From assembly GCA_964416645.1 (NCBI GenBank), contig CAYQEZ010000007.1, positions 1 through 57,589 of the forward strand: a stretch of DNA of 57,589 nucleotides. Direction: 5' to 3'. Position 1 is the first letter of the stretch. Each line of letters opens with the position of its first letter. Made by a program: the position numbers and the translations under genes. Below, piece after piece: positions 35,330 through 45,297 of this stretch. The notes below the pieces were generated by a model. It made no database searches and was not told where the DNA came from. It saw only the letters and a list, made by a program, of their open reading frames with translations. Origin of the DNA: GCA-002282575 sp964416645. GTDB taxonomy: Bacteria; Pseudomonadota; Gammaproteobacteria; Thiomicrospirales; Thiomicrospiraceae.

Positions 35330-36586
35330 ATGACAGTGAATTTTCCCTTTGAATGGCGGATTGGTTTGCGGTATTTGCGTGCAAAACGTCGCAATCATTT
35401 TATTTCGTTTATTTCGCTCATCTCTTTTTTGGGTATTGCTTTAGGTATTTTGGCGCTTATCACCATTTTGTCTATTATGAATGGTTTTCATGAAGAAATT
35501 CGCTCGCGTATGCTCAGTATGACAGCACACATGACGGTATCTGAACCAGGTGATAAATTGGAAAATTGGCAACAACTGGCGGGAGAGATTAAGCAAACAC
35601 CATCGATCACGGGTATGGCGCCTAATGTTAGTCGTTTAGCACTGGTTGCTCACGGCGGTAGCTCGCATGGTGCGATGGTGAAAGGTGTGGAGCCTGAGTT
35701 AGAGTCGGATGTTTCAACCGTAGAGCAACATGTTAAGTTTGGTCAATTCTCGGCACTGAAAGCAGGAGACTATGCGATTGTGTTGGGTAGTGAGTTGGCA
35801 GCGAAATTAGGTGTGGTGTTGGGCGATAAAGTTACGGTGATTACACCAGAAGGGAGCAACACAGCGGTGGGTTTTATTCCCAAAATGAAACGCTTTACCT
35901 TAGTTGGTATTTTTGAAGTGGGTATGCATGATTATGATGGTGGCATGGCGTATATCCATCTTGCTGATGCGCAAACACTCTTTGGGTATGATGAAAGTGA
36001 GGTGAGCGGATTGCAGCTAAAAGTAACCAATATGTTCGATATTCCAACCATGCGAGATGATCTAAGTAGTGTCATTACACGTACGGTTTATGTAACCGAT
36101 TGGACGCAACAACATGCTAACTTCTTTGCTGCGTTACAGTTAGAAAAGCGCATGATGTTTATTGGTCTTGCACTGATTGTGATGGTGGCGGCATTTAATA
36201 TCATTTCAACTATGGTGATGGTGGTTACGGATAAACGAAGCGATATTGCTATTTTGCGCACCATTGGTGCTTCTCCTGTCTCGATTATGACAATTTTTAT
36301 TGTGCAAGGTATGGCAATTGGGTTAATTGGTATGTTGTTAGGTATTGCAGGCGGTGTGGCTGTTGCGACGAACATTGACACCATCGTGCCCTTTATTGAA
36401 CACTTATTTGGCTTCAAGTTCTTTCCGGCAAATGTTTTTTATATTAGCTTTGTTCCTTCGCATTTAGAATGGAGTGATGTGTGGCAGGTCGCGATGATGG
36501 CTTTTACACTGACCCTATTAGCAACGCTCTATCCTGCATGGCAAGCTTCAAAAACTCAGCCAGCGGAGGCTCTGCGCTATGAGTAA
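35330..36586 (+). CDS. lolC: LolC/LolE-family lipoprotein-releasing permease
   Basis: Inner-membrane part of the Lol ABC complex that extracts outer-membrane lipoproteins. The 418 residues show the N-terminal FEWRIGLRYLRAKRRNHFISFIS motif (about residues 4-27), one transmembrane helix, a large periplasmic domain (about 50-260) and three more helices near the C-terminus. Only one LolC/E gene is present before lolD, with no lolE after it. It may therefore be a LolF-type homodimer subunit unless lolE is elsewhere. It overlaps lolD by 8 bp. Confidence 0.92.
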   Translation: MTVNFPFEWRIGLRYLRAKRRNHFISFISLISFLGIALGILALITILSIMNGFHEEIRSRMLSMTAHMTVSEPGDKLENWQQLAGEIKQTPSITGMAPNVSRLALVAHGGSSHGAMVKGVEPELESDVSTVEQHVKFGQFSALKAGDYAIVLGSELAAKLGVVLGDKVTVITPEGSNTAVGFIPKMKRFTLVGIFEVGMHDYDGGMAYIHLADAQTLFGYDESEVSGLQLKVTNMFDIPTMRDDLSSVITRTVYVTDWTQQHANFFAALQLEKRMMFIGLALIVMVAAFNIISTMVMVVTDKRSDIAILRTIGASPVSIMTIFIVQGMAIGLIGMLLGIAGGVAVATNIDTIVPFIEHLFGFKFFPANVFYISFVPSHLEWSDVWQVAMMAFTLTLLATLYPAWQASKTQPAEALRYE

Positions 36587-37268
36587 TGTATCGGGAAATT
36601 TTGTATTAGAAGCTAACGGACTGTCTAAGCGTTATGATGAGGGTGATATGCAAGTTGATGTGCTCAAATCAATCGATTTTAGCATTGAACCAGGCGATTG
36701 CTGTGCTATTGTTGGTGCTTCAGGTTCAGGTAAGTCGACACTACTTCATTTATTAGGCGGGTTAGATAAGCCAACTGAAGGAAAGGTTCGCTTATGTGGC
36801 CAAAATTATTCAACACTAAACGAAGCAGAACGGGGTCGTTTACGTAATCGCCATTTGGGTTTTGTCTATCAGTTTCACCATTTATTACCTGAATTCACTG
36901 TGCTGGACAATGTGGCGATGCCGTTAATGGTTAGGCGTATGCCTTTAGCGCAAGCAAGATCTCAAGCTATGGAAATGTTGAATTCCGTTGGGTTGTCTCA
37001 TCGATTGATGCATAAACCGAGTGAATTGTCTGGCGGTGAGCGGCAACGTACAGCCATTGCAAGAGCATTGGTGACGCGCCCAGACTGCTTAATGGCGGAT
37101 GAACCTACCGGTAATTTAGATTCAGCCACGGCAGATAAACTCTACGATTTGCTGATGGAACTGCAGCGGCAAACACACATGGCGTTGATTATCGTGACAC
37201 ACGATAGCGCTCTGGCGGCTCGAATGAATCGAGTGTTACATATGCGCGATGGGCGTTTTGTCGATTAA
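36579..37268 (+). CDS. lolD: lipoprotein-releasing ABC transporter ATPase LolD
   Basis: Cytoplasmic ATPase of the Lol complex. The 229 residues show Walker A GASGSGKST, the Q-loop region FVYQFHHLLPEFTVLDNVAMPL (typical of LolD), signature LSGGERQR, Walker B DCLMADEPTGNLD and the H-loop IIVTHD. It overlaps lolC by 8 bp, so the subunits are probably made in fixed ratio. Confidence 0.95.
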   Translation: MSNVSGNFVLEANGLSKRYDEGDMQVDVLKSIDFSIEPGDCCAIVGASGSGKSTLLHLLGGLDKPTEGKVRLCGQNYSTLNEAERGRLRNRHLGFVYQFHHLLPEFTVLDNVAMPLMVRRMPLAQARSQAMEMLNSVGLSHRLMHKPSELSGGERQRTAIARALVTRPDCLMADEPTGNLDSATADKLYDLLMELQRQTHMALIIVTHDSALAARMNRVLHMRDGRFVD

Positions 37269-37273
37269 GCTTT

Positions 37274-37303
37274 TTGCTAAGAGACGCTGACCTGCGGTAT
37301 CAT
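37274..37303 (+). promoter_or_regulatory. predicted sigma-70 promoter for dapA-bamC-purL
   Basis: TTGCTA (37274-37279), 18-bp spacer, TATCAT (37298-37303). It lies 40 bp before the dapA start, in the lolD-dapA gap. Confidence 0.5.
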
Positions 37304-37342
37304 ATGACTAATTTTTAACTTTTCTCTCTGGAGAGTTCCTGC

Positions 37343-38224
37343 GTGATTTCATTTCGTGGAAGCATGGTTGCCATAGTAACACCTATGACCTTGGAAGGTT
37401 CGGTTGATTATCTGGCTTTCGAACGCTTATTAGATTTTCATTTAGATAACGAAACTTCGGTTATTTGTGTCGCTGGAACAACAGGTGAAGCCTCGACCTT
37501 GGACTGTGACGAACATTGTGCATTGATTCGTTATGCGGTTGAGTACGTTAAGGGACGCATTCCTATCATGGGCGGTACTGGCGCGAATAGTACGCGCGAA
37601 GCGATTGAGCTGACGCAGTGCGCCAAAGATGCGGGTGCTGATGCTGCCTTATTGGTAACGCCTTATTACAATAAGCCCACTCAAGAGGGGCTTTATTTGC
37701 ACTATAAAGCGGTTGCTGAAGCGGTTGATATTCCAGTTGTACTCTACAATGTACCGGGGCGCACTGCGGTTGATATGTTGCCAGAAACGGTGGCGCAATT
37801 ATCACAAATTCCCAACATCATTGGTATTAAAGATGCAACGGGGAACCTAGCCCGTTTAACAGAGATGCAAGCACTTTGTGCGCCCGATTTTGAGTTTTAT
37901 ACGGGCGATGATGCCACGGCCATTGAATTTATTTTATTGGGTGGACATGGTGGCATTTCGGTGACGGCTAATGTGGCTCCCAAAGCAGTGAGTCTTGCTT
38001 ATCAAGCAGCGCTGGCTGGTCGTGCAGAACAGGCGCGAGCTTTAGATTTACCCTTACAAGCCTTACACCGTGATTTATTTGTTGAAGCCAATCCGATTCC
38101 AGTAAAGTGGGCATTACACCTTATGGGTTATATTGATTTAGGTATCCGTTTACCTCTGACGGTATTATCAGATTCTAAGCGTCCGCTCATTGAAGCTGCG
38201 CTTCAACAAGCCCATTGTTTATAA
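37343..38224 (+). CDS. dapA: 4-hydroxy-tetrahydrodipicolinate synthase
   Basis: Condenses pyruvate and aspartate semialdehyde on the route to diaminopimelate and lysine. It has 293 residues. GSMVAIVTPM at the N-terminus, the AGTTGEASTLD loop, the YYNKPTQEGLYLHYKA segment with the catalytic Tyr, YNVPGRT and the Schiff-base lysine in IIGIKDATG are all present. The start is a GTG at 37343 with CTGGAGAG upstream; ATG 37361 is less likely. bamC follows after 28 bp. Confidence 0.96.
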   Translation: MISFRGSMVAIVTPMTLEGSVDYLAFERLLDFHLDNETSVICVAGTTGEASTLDCDEHCALIRYAVEYVKGRIPIMGGTGANSTREAIELTQCAKDAGADAALLVTPYYNKPTQEGLYLHYKAVAEAVDIPVVLYNVPGRTAVDMLPETVAQLSQIPNIIGIKDATGNLARLTEMQALCAPDFEFYTGDDATAIEFILLGGHGGISVTANVAPKAVSLAYQAALAGRAEQARALDLPLQALHRDLFVEANPIPVKWALHLMGYIDLGIRLPLTVLSDSKRPLIEAALQQAHCL

Positions 38225-38252
38225 CTCATCATTTTTTGGAGTGCCTTGTCTC

Positions 38253-39344
38253 ATGAAATATTCTTTAGGCTTAGTGGGCATCACGGCCTTATCTCTGTTG
38301 TCGCTTTCAGGCTGTAGTAGTCTTAGTAAGTCCTTTGGATCGGGTGATGCGATTACCAACCAAGATAATTATCGTGTAACACAAGATGCGTTAATTTCGC
38401 CCTTGGAATTGCCTCCAGGGTTTCAAAATCCTAACCGTAATATGGACTTAACCAATCGTCAGTTGATGGGTCAGTTGAACGATAAAATCATGCGTAAAGA
38501 CATTCCCACCTATCAAGTGGATGGGCTGTCTATCCGTAGTAATTTGTCTGAGCGTTGGTTACATGTCGAGAAAGTCAATTCAGATGATTTATGGGAAAGG
38601 TTACAACGCTTTTTAGTGGCTCAGGGCTTTACGGTTGAAGAGTCGCGTAAAGATGTCGGTTTGATTCGAACCGCTTATGTGGCGCGTAAAGAAGTTGTTC
38701 CTAAATCTGAAATGAGTTTTCTAACACGAATTCTGAATTCATGGCGTGAGGAGACAGCTAAGGGTGCAATGGATCGGTTAACCTTACGCGTTGAAACGGA
38801 CAAGCAGGGTGGTGCTAACGTTTATCTACGTCATTCGATGATTTTGGCTGATTCTGATGGTGACATCAATAACTGGCGTTCACGTCCTTATCATCCCGTA
38901 TTTGAAGCAGAGATGCTTTATCAGTCGATGGTGTTCTTAGGTGCTTCAATGAATAATGCTGTTGCTCAAGTTGCGGCAACCGAGAAACGTCTAGAAATGT
39001 CTTTAGATGGTGAGTTTGCAGGCTTAAGCTTGAAGGCAGGCATGGAAGAAAGTTGGCAGTTTATTCTGTCCCTTGCCGATCGTTCAGGTTTTACCGTGTT
39101 GAACACAGACAAAGCCAATGGTGTGATGACCTTAAAACTCAAGTCGGATGTAGCAAGAGAAGAAAAAGGTTTCTTCTCTCGTCTGTTTAGTTCACAGAGC
39201 GAAGCTGTTAACCAAGTTAGTTTGAAGTTTAAAGCGAATAACAGCTTGAAGACAACGGATGTCACTGTTGAAAGTGTCGACAATCGCACATTGACGGCAA
39301 AAGAGCGCAAATCTATCTTCCAGCGTATGGGTGCGATTGAATGA
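38253..39344 (+). CDS. bamC: outer membrane assembly lipoprotein BamC
   Basis: Lipoprotein of the BAM complex that inserts beta-barrel proteins in the outer membrane. The 363 residues begin with a lipoprotein signal peptide and lipobox LSGC (Cys at about residue 21), then the BamC N-terminal DNYRVTQDALISPLELPPGFQNP-type segment and two helix-grip domains. dapA-bamC pairing is the usual context. The ATG at 38253 follows TTTGGAG. The end overlaps purL by 4 bp (ATGA). Confidence 0.92.
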   Translation: MKYSLGLVGITALSLLSLSGCSSLSKSFGSGDAITNQDNYRVTQDALISPLELPPGFQNPNRNMDLTNRQLMGQLNDKIMRKDIPTYQVDGLSIRSNLSERWLHVEKVNSDDLWERLQRFLVAQGFTVEESRKDVGLIRTAYVARKEVVPKSEMSFLTRILNSWREETAKGAMDRLTLRVETDKQGGANVYLRHSMILADSDGDINNWRSRPYHPVFEAEMLYQSMVFLGASMNNAVAQVAATEKRLEMSLDGEFAGLSLKAGMEESWQFILSLADRSGFTVLNTDKANGVMTLKLKSDVAREEKGFFSRLFSSQSEAVNQVSLKFKANNSLKTTDVTVESVDNRTLTAKERKSIFQRMGAIE

Positions 39345-42300
39345 GTCAGGTGATTGAGTTTATTTGGGGGCATGCGGCGCTTTCTTCTTTTCGCATCCAG
39401 CAATTGAAGCAACGTGCTCAGCAGCGTGGCGTTGAGTTATCAAGGGTTGAGGCTCAGTTTATTTATGTAGCTGAGTGTCAACAGCCATTAGATGCACAAG
39501 CTAAATTAACGCTGAGTAAGTTGTTGAATGAAGAGACTGGTTTGGCGCAGGGCATGCCAGCACAATTCGTGGTTTCGCCTCGTGTGGGTACCATTTCGCC
39601 TTGGTCTTCTAAAGCCACTGATATTGTGCACAATTGCGGTTTGAATAGCATTAAGCGTATTGAACAAGCCATTGCTTGGCGTTTAGATGATCATCTCAGC
39701 GGTGATCAAATTGCCTTAGTACAGGGTTTGGTTCACGATCGTATGACGGAAAGCGTGTTAGATTCTGTTGATGCCTTGACAGCGCTCTTTTCACATCAAG
39801 CACCTAAGCCATATCAAACCATTCCGGTCTTGTCGCAAGGTCGTGAAGCCTTAGTGGCGGCGAATCAACGTATGGGATTGGCACTGTCTGAAGATGAAAT
39901 GGATTATTTGTTTGCTGCTTTTAACGAACAATTAAAACGTGATCCGGTTGATGCCGAATTAATGATGTTTGCGCAGGCAAATTCAGAACATTGTCGTCAC
40001 AAGATTTTTAATGCGAAATGGACGATTGATGGTCAAGAACAGGATCATAGTTTGTTTGGCATGATCCGAAATACCTATGCGAACGAGTCTTCTCGCATGT
40101 TATCAGCTTACAGTGATAATGCAGCGGTGATGCAGGGTAGTGTGGGGGAGCGTTTCTTCCCTGATGCGGATGGTGTTTATCGTGCACATGAAGAACATGT
40201 CGCTATTTTAATGAAGGTCGAAACCCATAATCACCCCACAGCCATTGCGCCTTTTGCGGGTGCAGCGACAGGGTCGGGTGGCGAAATTCGTGATGAAGGT
40301 GCAACAGGGCGTGGTTCTAAACCTAAGGCTGGGCTAACTGGCTTTACGGTATCGAATCTTTCCATTCCAGCCTTCCAGCAGCCATGGGAGTTACAATACG
40401 GTAAACCAGGACGCATTGTTTCAGCACTTGATGTGATGATCGAAGGACCTTTAGGTTCTGCAGCTTTTAACAATGAGTTCGGTCGCCCAGGATTGTGCGG
40501 CTATTTCCGTACCTATGAAAACCCAGTATTAACCCCTCAGGGTGTTGAACAGCGTGGATACCACAAGCCCATTATGTTGGCGGGTGGATTAGGTAATATT
40601 CGTGAACAACACGTGCAAAAACAACCTTTCCCAGCGGGTTCTAAACTGATTGTATTGGGTGGTCCTGCTATGCTCATTGGTTTAGGTGGTGGCGCTGCTT
40701 CGAGTGTTGATGCGGGTAAATCACACGAAAGCCTTGATTTTGCTTCGGTACAACGCGGTAATCCCGAGATGGAGCGTCGTGCTCAGGAAGTGATTGACCG
40801 CTGTGCTTGGATGGGCGAGCGTAACCCAATTCTGTTTATTCATGATGTGGGCGCGGGCGGTCTATCAAACGCCATGCCAGAGCTGGTGAATGATGCGGGC
40901 AAAGGCGCTAAGTTAAATTTACGTGCCGTACCGAATGATGAGTCGAGTATGTCGCCGATGGAAATTTGGTGCAACGAATCGCAAGAGCGTTATGTCTTAG
41001 CCATTGCTGCGGACAAACTTGATACTTTTGAAGCCATTTGTCGTCGTGAACGTTGCCCCTTTGCTGTGTTAGGCGAAGCAACACAAGAATCTCATTTAAC
41101 GGTGGAAGATCCAGCGTTTAACAATTCGCCAGTAGACATGCCATTACCGATTCTATTGGGTAAAGCGCCGAAAATGCATCGAGATGTGACCGATGTGGTG
41201 CGCTCACAGCCTGGCTTTGATACCGCTGCGATTGATGTGAATGATGCGGTGAATCGCTTAATGGCCTTGCCAACCATTGCTGATAAAACCTTCCTAATTA
41301 CCATTGCCGACCGCAGTATTACGGGGTTGGTGGCACGAGATCAAATGGTGGGTCCTTGGCAAGTGCCCGTGGCAGATGTTGCTGTTACCGCAACTGATTA
41401 CGTCCATCATACGGGCGAAGCCATGGCGATTGGTGAGCGTTCACCCTTAGCGGTGTTAGACCCAGCGGCTTCGACGCGTATGTCGGTAGCTGAGTCGTTA
41501 ACCAATTTGTTGGCAGCCGATGTGGCCGACTTAACCCACATTAAGTTGTCGGCTAACTGGATGGCAGCGGCTGGGCATAGCGGTGAAGATGCGGCGCTTT
41601 ATGCGGGCGTTAAAGCCGTGGGTATGGAGTTTTGTCCTGCGTTGGGCTTGACCATTCCTGTGGGGAAAGATTCGTTATCGATGAAAACCTTGTGGAAAGA
41701 TGACCAAGGTGAGGCTAAGGCGGTCGTTTCGCCTTTATCCTTGGTGGTCACAGCTTTTGCGCCTGTGCAAGATATTCGTCAAACTTGGACGCCTGAACTG
41801 CGTGCCGACTTGGGTGGTCAACTTTGGTTGATCGACCTAGGAGAAGGCGCGAATCGTTTGGGTGGTTCTTGTTTGGCTCAGGTTTACAATCAGGTCGGTG
41901 ATCTTGCCCCTGATGTCACGCCCGATGCCATGCGTGCCTTGTTTAATTTGCTGACAGCAGCGCGTGCGCAAGGGTTAATCACCGCTTACCATGACCGTAG
42001 TGATGGTGGTTTGTTCACCACCTTGGCTGAAATGGCGTTTGCTGGTCGCACTGGCTTGGATATTGATTTGTCGGTATTTGCTGATGATGTGATTGCAGCC
42101 TTGTTCAGTGAAGAAATTGGTGTGGTGGTGCAAGTCACCGAAGTGCATCAAGCGGCATTTAGTGCTTTGGTGGCAGAGCAGGGCTTGAGCCATGTGTGTC
42201 ACTCAGTGGCGCGTTTTAATAACGTGCAGTGTTTGCGTGTTAGTGCGAATAACAATTTGGTATTCGAGCGTAGTCTGGCGGATTGTCATGCGCGTTGGTC

Positions 42301-43222
42301 GGAAACCTCTTACCGACTGCAAGCCTTGCGCGATAATGCGGATTGTGCGCAACAGGCTTATGGATTGATTCAAAATCAAGCAGCTGAAAGTCAGTTGTTT
42401 GCTAAGTTAAGTTATAACCCTGCTGAAAATGTGGCTGCGCCTTATCTGAATTTAGGTGCGCGTCCAAAAGTAGCGATTCTGCGCGAGCAGGGTGTGAATG
42501 GTCAGCAAGAAATGGCGGCGGCTTTCACCTTGGCAGGTTTCGATGCAGTGGATGTTCACATGAGTGACATCATCAATGGTCGTTTGTCGTTGGCGGAAAT
42601 GAAAGGTTTGGTTGCTTGCGGTGGTTTCTCTTACGGTGATGTGATGGGCGCAGGTCGTGGTTGGGCTTCGAGTATTCAACTCAATAGTCAAGCATCTGCG
42701 GCCTTTGCCGACTTCTTCCACCGTCAGGATACTTTTACGCTGGGCGTGTGTAACGGTTGTCAAATGTTGTCTAGCTTGCATGATTTGATTCCAGGCGCAG
42801 AGCATTGGCCGCGTTTCTTCCGCAATACATCAGAACAGTTCGAAGCACGCTTATCGATGGTGAAAGTGGAAGAAAGTGCTTCTGTGTTGTTGCGCGGCAT
42901 GGCGGGATCGATGATGCCAATCGCTGTTGCGCATGGTGAAGGTCGTGTGGTGTGGCGTGACGAAGCCCATCAAGCTCAAGCTCATGCCGCGCTGCGCTAT
43001 GTTGATGCCACAGGTGCGGTTACGGAAGTTTATCCGTTAAACCCGAATGGTTCGCAAGCAGGATTAACTGGCTTTACTTCGACCGATGGACGTGCGACCA
43101 TTATGATGCCGCATCCTGAACGTGTGTTCCGACGCGATCAGTATTCTTGGCATCCAGATGATTGGCCAGAAGAAGGACCTTGGATGCGCTTATTCCGCAA
43201 CGCGCGAGCGTGGGTGGCTTAA
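39341..43222 (+). CDS. purL: phosphoribosylformylglycinamidine synthase
   Basis: Single-chain large PurL (1293 residues) making FGAM from FGAR, glutamine and ATP. The N-terminal linker domain, two AIRS-like synthetase halves (KVETHNHPTAIAPFAGAATG near residue 290; PVGKDSLSMKT near 770) and a C-terminal class I glutamine amidotransferase are visible. The last has the nucleophile Cys in LGVCNGCQML and the His/Glu pair in PHPERVFR. Its ATG overlaps the bamC stop, an unusual partner, since bamC is more often followed by purC. soxB is next, with its own promoter. Confidence 0.96.
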   Translation: MSQVIEFIWGHAALSSFRIQQLKQRAQQRGVELSRVEAQFIYVAECQQPLDAQAKLTLSKLLNEETGLAQGMPAQFVVSPRVGTISPWSSKATDIVHNCGLNSIKRIEQAIAWRLDDHLSGDQIALVQGLVHDRMTESVLDSVDALTALFSHQAPKPYQTIPVLSQGREALVAANQRMGLALSEDEMDYLFAAFNEQLKRDPVDAELMMFAQANSEHCRHKIFNAKWTIDGQEQDHSLFGMIRNTYANESSRMLSAYSDNAAVMQGSVGERFFPDADGVYRAHEEHVAILMKVETHNHPTAIAPFAGAATGSGGEIRDEGATGRGSKPKAGLTGFTVSNLSIPAFQQPWELQYGKPGRIVSALDVMIEGPLGSAAFNNEFGRPGLCGYFRTYENPVLTPQGVEQRGYHKPIMLAGGLGNIREQHVQKQPFPAGSKLIVLGGPAMLIGLGGGAASSVDAGKSHESLDFASVQRGNPEMERRAQEVIDRCAWMGERNPILFIHDVGAGGLSNAMPELVNDAGKGAKLNLRAVPNDESSMSPMEIWCNESQERYVLAIAADKLDTFEAICRRERCPFAVLGEATQESHLTVEDPAFNNSPVDMPLPILLGKAPKMHRDVTDVVRSQPGFDTAAIDVNDAVNRLMALPTIADKTFLITIADRSITGLVARDQMVGPWQVPVADVAVTATDYVHHTGEAMAIGERSPLAVLDPAASTRMSVAESLTNLLAADVADLTHIKLSANWMAAAGHSGEDAALYAGVKAVGMEFCPALGLTIPVGKDSLSMKTLWKDDQGEAKAVVSPLSLVVTAFAPVQDIRQTWTPELRADLGGQLWLIDLGEGANRLGGSCLAQVYNQVGDLAPDVTPDAMRALFNLLTAARAQGLITAYHDRSDGGLFTTLAEMAFAGRTGLDIDLSVFADDVIAALFSEEIGVVVQVTEVHQAAFSALVAEQGLSHVCHSVARFNNVQCLRVSANNNLVFERSLADCHARWSETSYRLQALRDNADCAQQAYGLIQNQAAESQLFAKLSYNPAENVAAPYLNLGARPKVAILREQGVNGQQEMAAAFTLAGFDAVDVHMSDIINGRLSLAEMKGLVACGGFSYGDVMGAGRGWASSIQLNSQASAAFADFFHRQDTFTLGVCNGCQMLSSLHDLIPGAEHWPRFFRNTSEQFEARLSMVKVEESASVLLRGMAGSMMPIAVAHGEGRVVWRDEAHQAQAHAALRYVDATGAVTEVYPLNPNGSQAGLTGFTSTDGRATIMMPHPERVFRRDQYSWHPDDWPEEGPWMRLFRNARAWVA

Positions 43223-43270
43223 GCCTTCTTAGTAATTAACAAGACTAATGATTACCCAAACACAATTAAT

Positions 43271-43299
43271 TTGCACATTCGGTGTTTCGGGCATATCAT
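43271..43299 (+). promoter_or_regulatory. predicted sigma-70 promoter for soxB
   Basis: TTGCAC (43271-43276), 17-bp spacer, TATCAT (43294-43299). The predicted transcript would start about 40 nt before the soxB ATG. Confidence 0.5.
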
Positions 43300-43345
43300 C
43301 AAACAATTATTTATTTTTTTCGACAACTTGAGGAGACTCATCACG

Positions 43346-45220
43346 ATGGCAATGAATCGCCGTGAATTTCTGCACGTCATGGGTATGGCTGCAGCAGCTG
43401 GTATGTTACCAACTATGGCTCGTGCGGGTAAAGAAGCCGATATGTACAAGATGCCACGTTATGGCCAAGTTCGTATCATGCACATCACCGATACTCACGC
43501 GCAGTTAAAGCCAGTTTACTTCCGTGAACCTAACGTCAACCTAGGTATGGGTGCGGCTTTTGGTAAGTTGCCACACGTTGTCGGCGAAAAAATGCTAAAA
43601 GAGTTAAAAATCAAACCTAACTCAATTGAAGCTCATGCCTTTACTTACCTAAACTTTACCGACGCAGCGCGTCAATATGGTAAAGTCGGTGGTTTTGCTC
43701 ACGTTAAAACCTTGGTTGATGGTTTGCGTGAACAGGCTGGTGGTCGTCAAAATACCCTGTTAATCGATGGCGGTGATACGTGGCACGGTTCGGGCACAGC
43801 CTTGTGGACGCGTGGTGCGGACATGGTAGAAGCGACCAACATTCTTGGCGTTGACTACATGACCCCTCACTGGGAATTCACTTACACACAAGAAGAAGTT
43901 TTCCGCAACTTGAACAAGTTTAAGGGTCAAATGTTGGCACAAAACTGTTTGATTCGCGAAGACAGCTTAATGGGTGATGATTATGCTGCTATGACTAAAA
44001 AGTATGGCGGTAAAGGTCTGTTCAGCGAAGAAACGCGCCACGCTTTCGCACCTTACGCCATTAAAGATGTGGGTGGTTTCAAAGTGGCGGTGATTGGTCA
44101 AGCTTTCCCTCGTATGGCAAATGCTAACCCTCGTGCCAACTTCCCAGATTTAACCTTTGGTGTTAATGAAGAAGAAATGCAAGCAACGGTTAATCATGTA
44201 CGTGCTAAAGAAAAACCAGCAGCGGTGATCGTGATTTCTCATAACGGTATGGACGTTGACATTAAGTTAGCAAGCCGTGTGACGGGTATCGATGCGATCT
44301 TCGGTGGCCACACACATGATGGTGTGCCAGTGCCTGTTAAAGTGAAAAACAAATCAGGTACCACCTTGGTAACTAATGGCGGTTCTAATGGTAAGTTCGT
44401 TGGCGTGATGGACTTAGACATTAAAGCAGGTAAGGTTGCTGGCGTTCAATACAAATTGTTGCCAGTATTCTCGAACATCCTGCCAGCTGACAAAGAAATG
44501 GAAACCTACATCAACACCATGCGTCAAACTAAGTATGATGATAAAGTGATTGAGGGTCGTCGTGCTGACAATGCGTTCAATAAAGATCGTTTAGGTAAAA
44601 CTTACGAATCGCTGTTAAGTGAAGTGGTTGGTGTGGCAGGTGAAACGCTTTACCGTCGCGGTAACTTCATGGGTACGTGGGACCAAGTGATCGTGAATGC
44701 ATTACGTGAAGAGCATGACACGCAAATTGCTTTGTCGGCGGGTGTGCGTTGGGGTACCTCGGTATTGGCGGGTGACAAGATCACTTTTGAAAATGTGATG
44801 GATGAAACCTCGATGACTTATGGTGAAACCTATCGTACAGAAATGACGGGTGAGCAATTACGTGAAGCGATGGAAGGTATCGCGGACAACTTGTTCGTTG
44901 AAGATCCATACTTGCAGTCAGGCGGTGACATGGTTCGTATCGGTGGTTTGACTTACGATATCGACCCAACTCAACCATTGGGCAAACGTATCAGTAATGT
45001 TCGTCTAGACAACGACACACCAATCGAAGCGGGTAAGTCTTATACCGTTTCTGGTTGGGCGCAAGTGGACTCAGTGGGTTCAGGTCGCTTAATTCATGAC
45101 GTGGTTGCGGATTACATTCGTAAACACAAAGAAGTGAAACTGTCGAAAGTGAACCATCCGCGTCTGAAAGGTGTGAAAAACAACCCAGGTGTAGAAAACT
45201 ACGCTACACCACTGCTGTAA
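43346..45220 (+). CDS. soxB: thiosulfohydrolase SoxB
   Basis: Periplasmic dimanganese enzyme that hydrolyses sulfate from the SoxY-bound thiosulfate adduct. The 624 residues start with a twin-arginine signal (NRREFLHVMG, then an Ala-rich stretch ending ARA). Metal-site motifs of the 5'-nucleotidase-like fold are MHITDTHAQLKP (D49, H51), DGGDTWHGSG (D144, H147), MTPHWEFTY and FGGHTHDG. The ATG at 43346 has GAGGAGA 9 nt upstream; the open frame to 43271 covers the promoter and is not expected to be translated. It stands alone, with no soxAX, soxYZ or soxCD in the window. Confidence 0.95.
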   Translation: MAMNRREFLHVMGMAAAAGMLPTMARAGKEADMYKMPRYGQVRIMHITDTHAQLKPVYFREPNVNLGMGAAFGKLPHVVGEKMLKELKIKPNSIEAHAFTYLNFTDAARQYGKVGGFAHVKTLVDGLREQAGGRQNTLLIDGGDTWHGSGTALWTRGADMVEATNILGVDYMTPHWEFTYTQEEVFRNLNKFKGQMLAQNCLIREDSLMGDDYAAMTKKYGGKGLFSEETRHAFAPYAIKDVGGFKVAVIGQAFPRMANANPRANFPDLTFGVNEEEMQATVNHVRAKEKPAAVIVISHNGMDVDIKLASRVTGIDAIFGGHTHDGVPVPVKVKNKSGTTLVTNGGSNGKFVGVMDLDIKAGKVAGVQYKLLPVFSNILPADKEMETYINTMRQTKYDDKVIEGRRADNAFNKDRLGKTYESLLSEVVGVAGETLYRRGNFMGTWDQVIVNALREEHDTQIALSAGVRWGTSVLAGDKITFENVMDETSMTYGETYRTEMTGEQLREAMEGIADNLFVEDPYLQSGGDMVRIGGLTYDIDPTQPLGKRISNVRLDNDTPIEAGKSYTVSGWAQVDSVGSGRLIHDVVADYIRKHKEVKLSKVNHPRLKGVKNNPGVENYATPLL

Positions 45221-45247
45221 TTTGCGTTAGCATCCTTATGGCTATTA

Positions 45248-45278
45248 AGAAGCCCCGCCCATTGGTGGGGCTTTTTTA
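45248..45278 (+). terminator. rho-independent terminator after soxB
   Basis: AAGCCCC (45250-45256) pairs with GGGGCTT (45267-45273) and is followed by a run of T. Confidence 0.88.
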
Positions 45279-45297
45279 TTGCTAGCTGGTCAAGAGA

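Noticed and set aside
42452..42805. 117-residue minus-strand frame inside purL, and similar frames inside other long genes
   Set aside because: They are shadows of conserved coding frames, with no recognisable domains or ribosome sites.
43271..43345. 25-residue N-terminal extension of SoxB
   Set aside because: It covers the predicted promoter and would bury the twin-arginine signal; ATG 43346 has a strong ribosome site.
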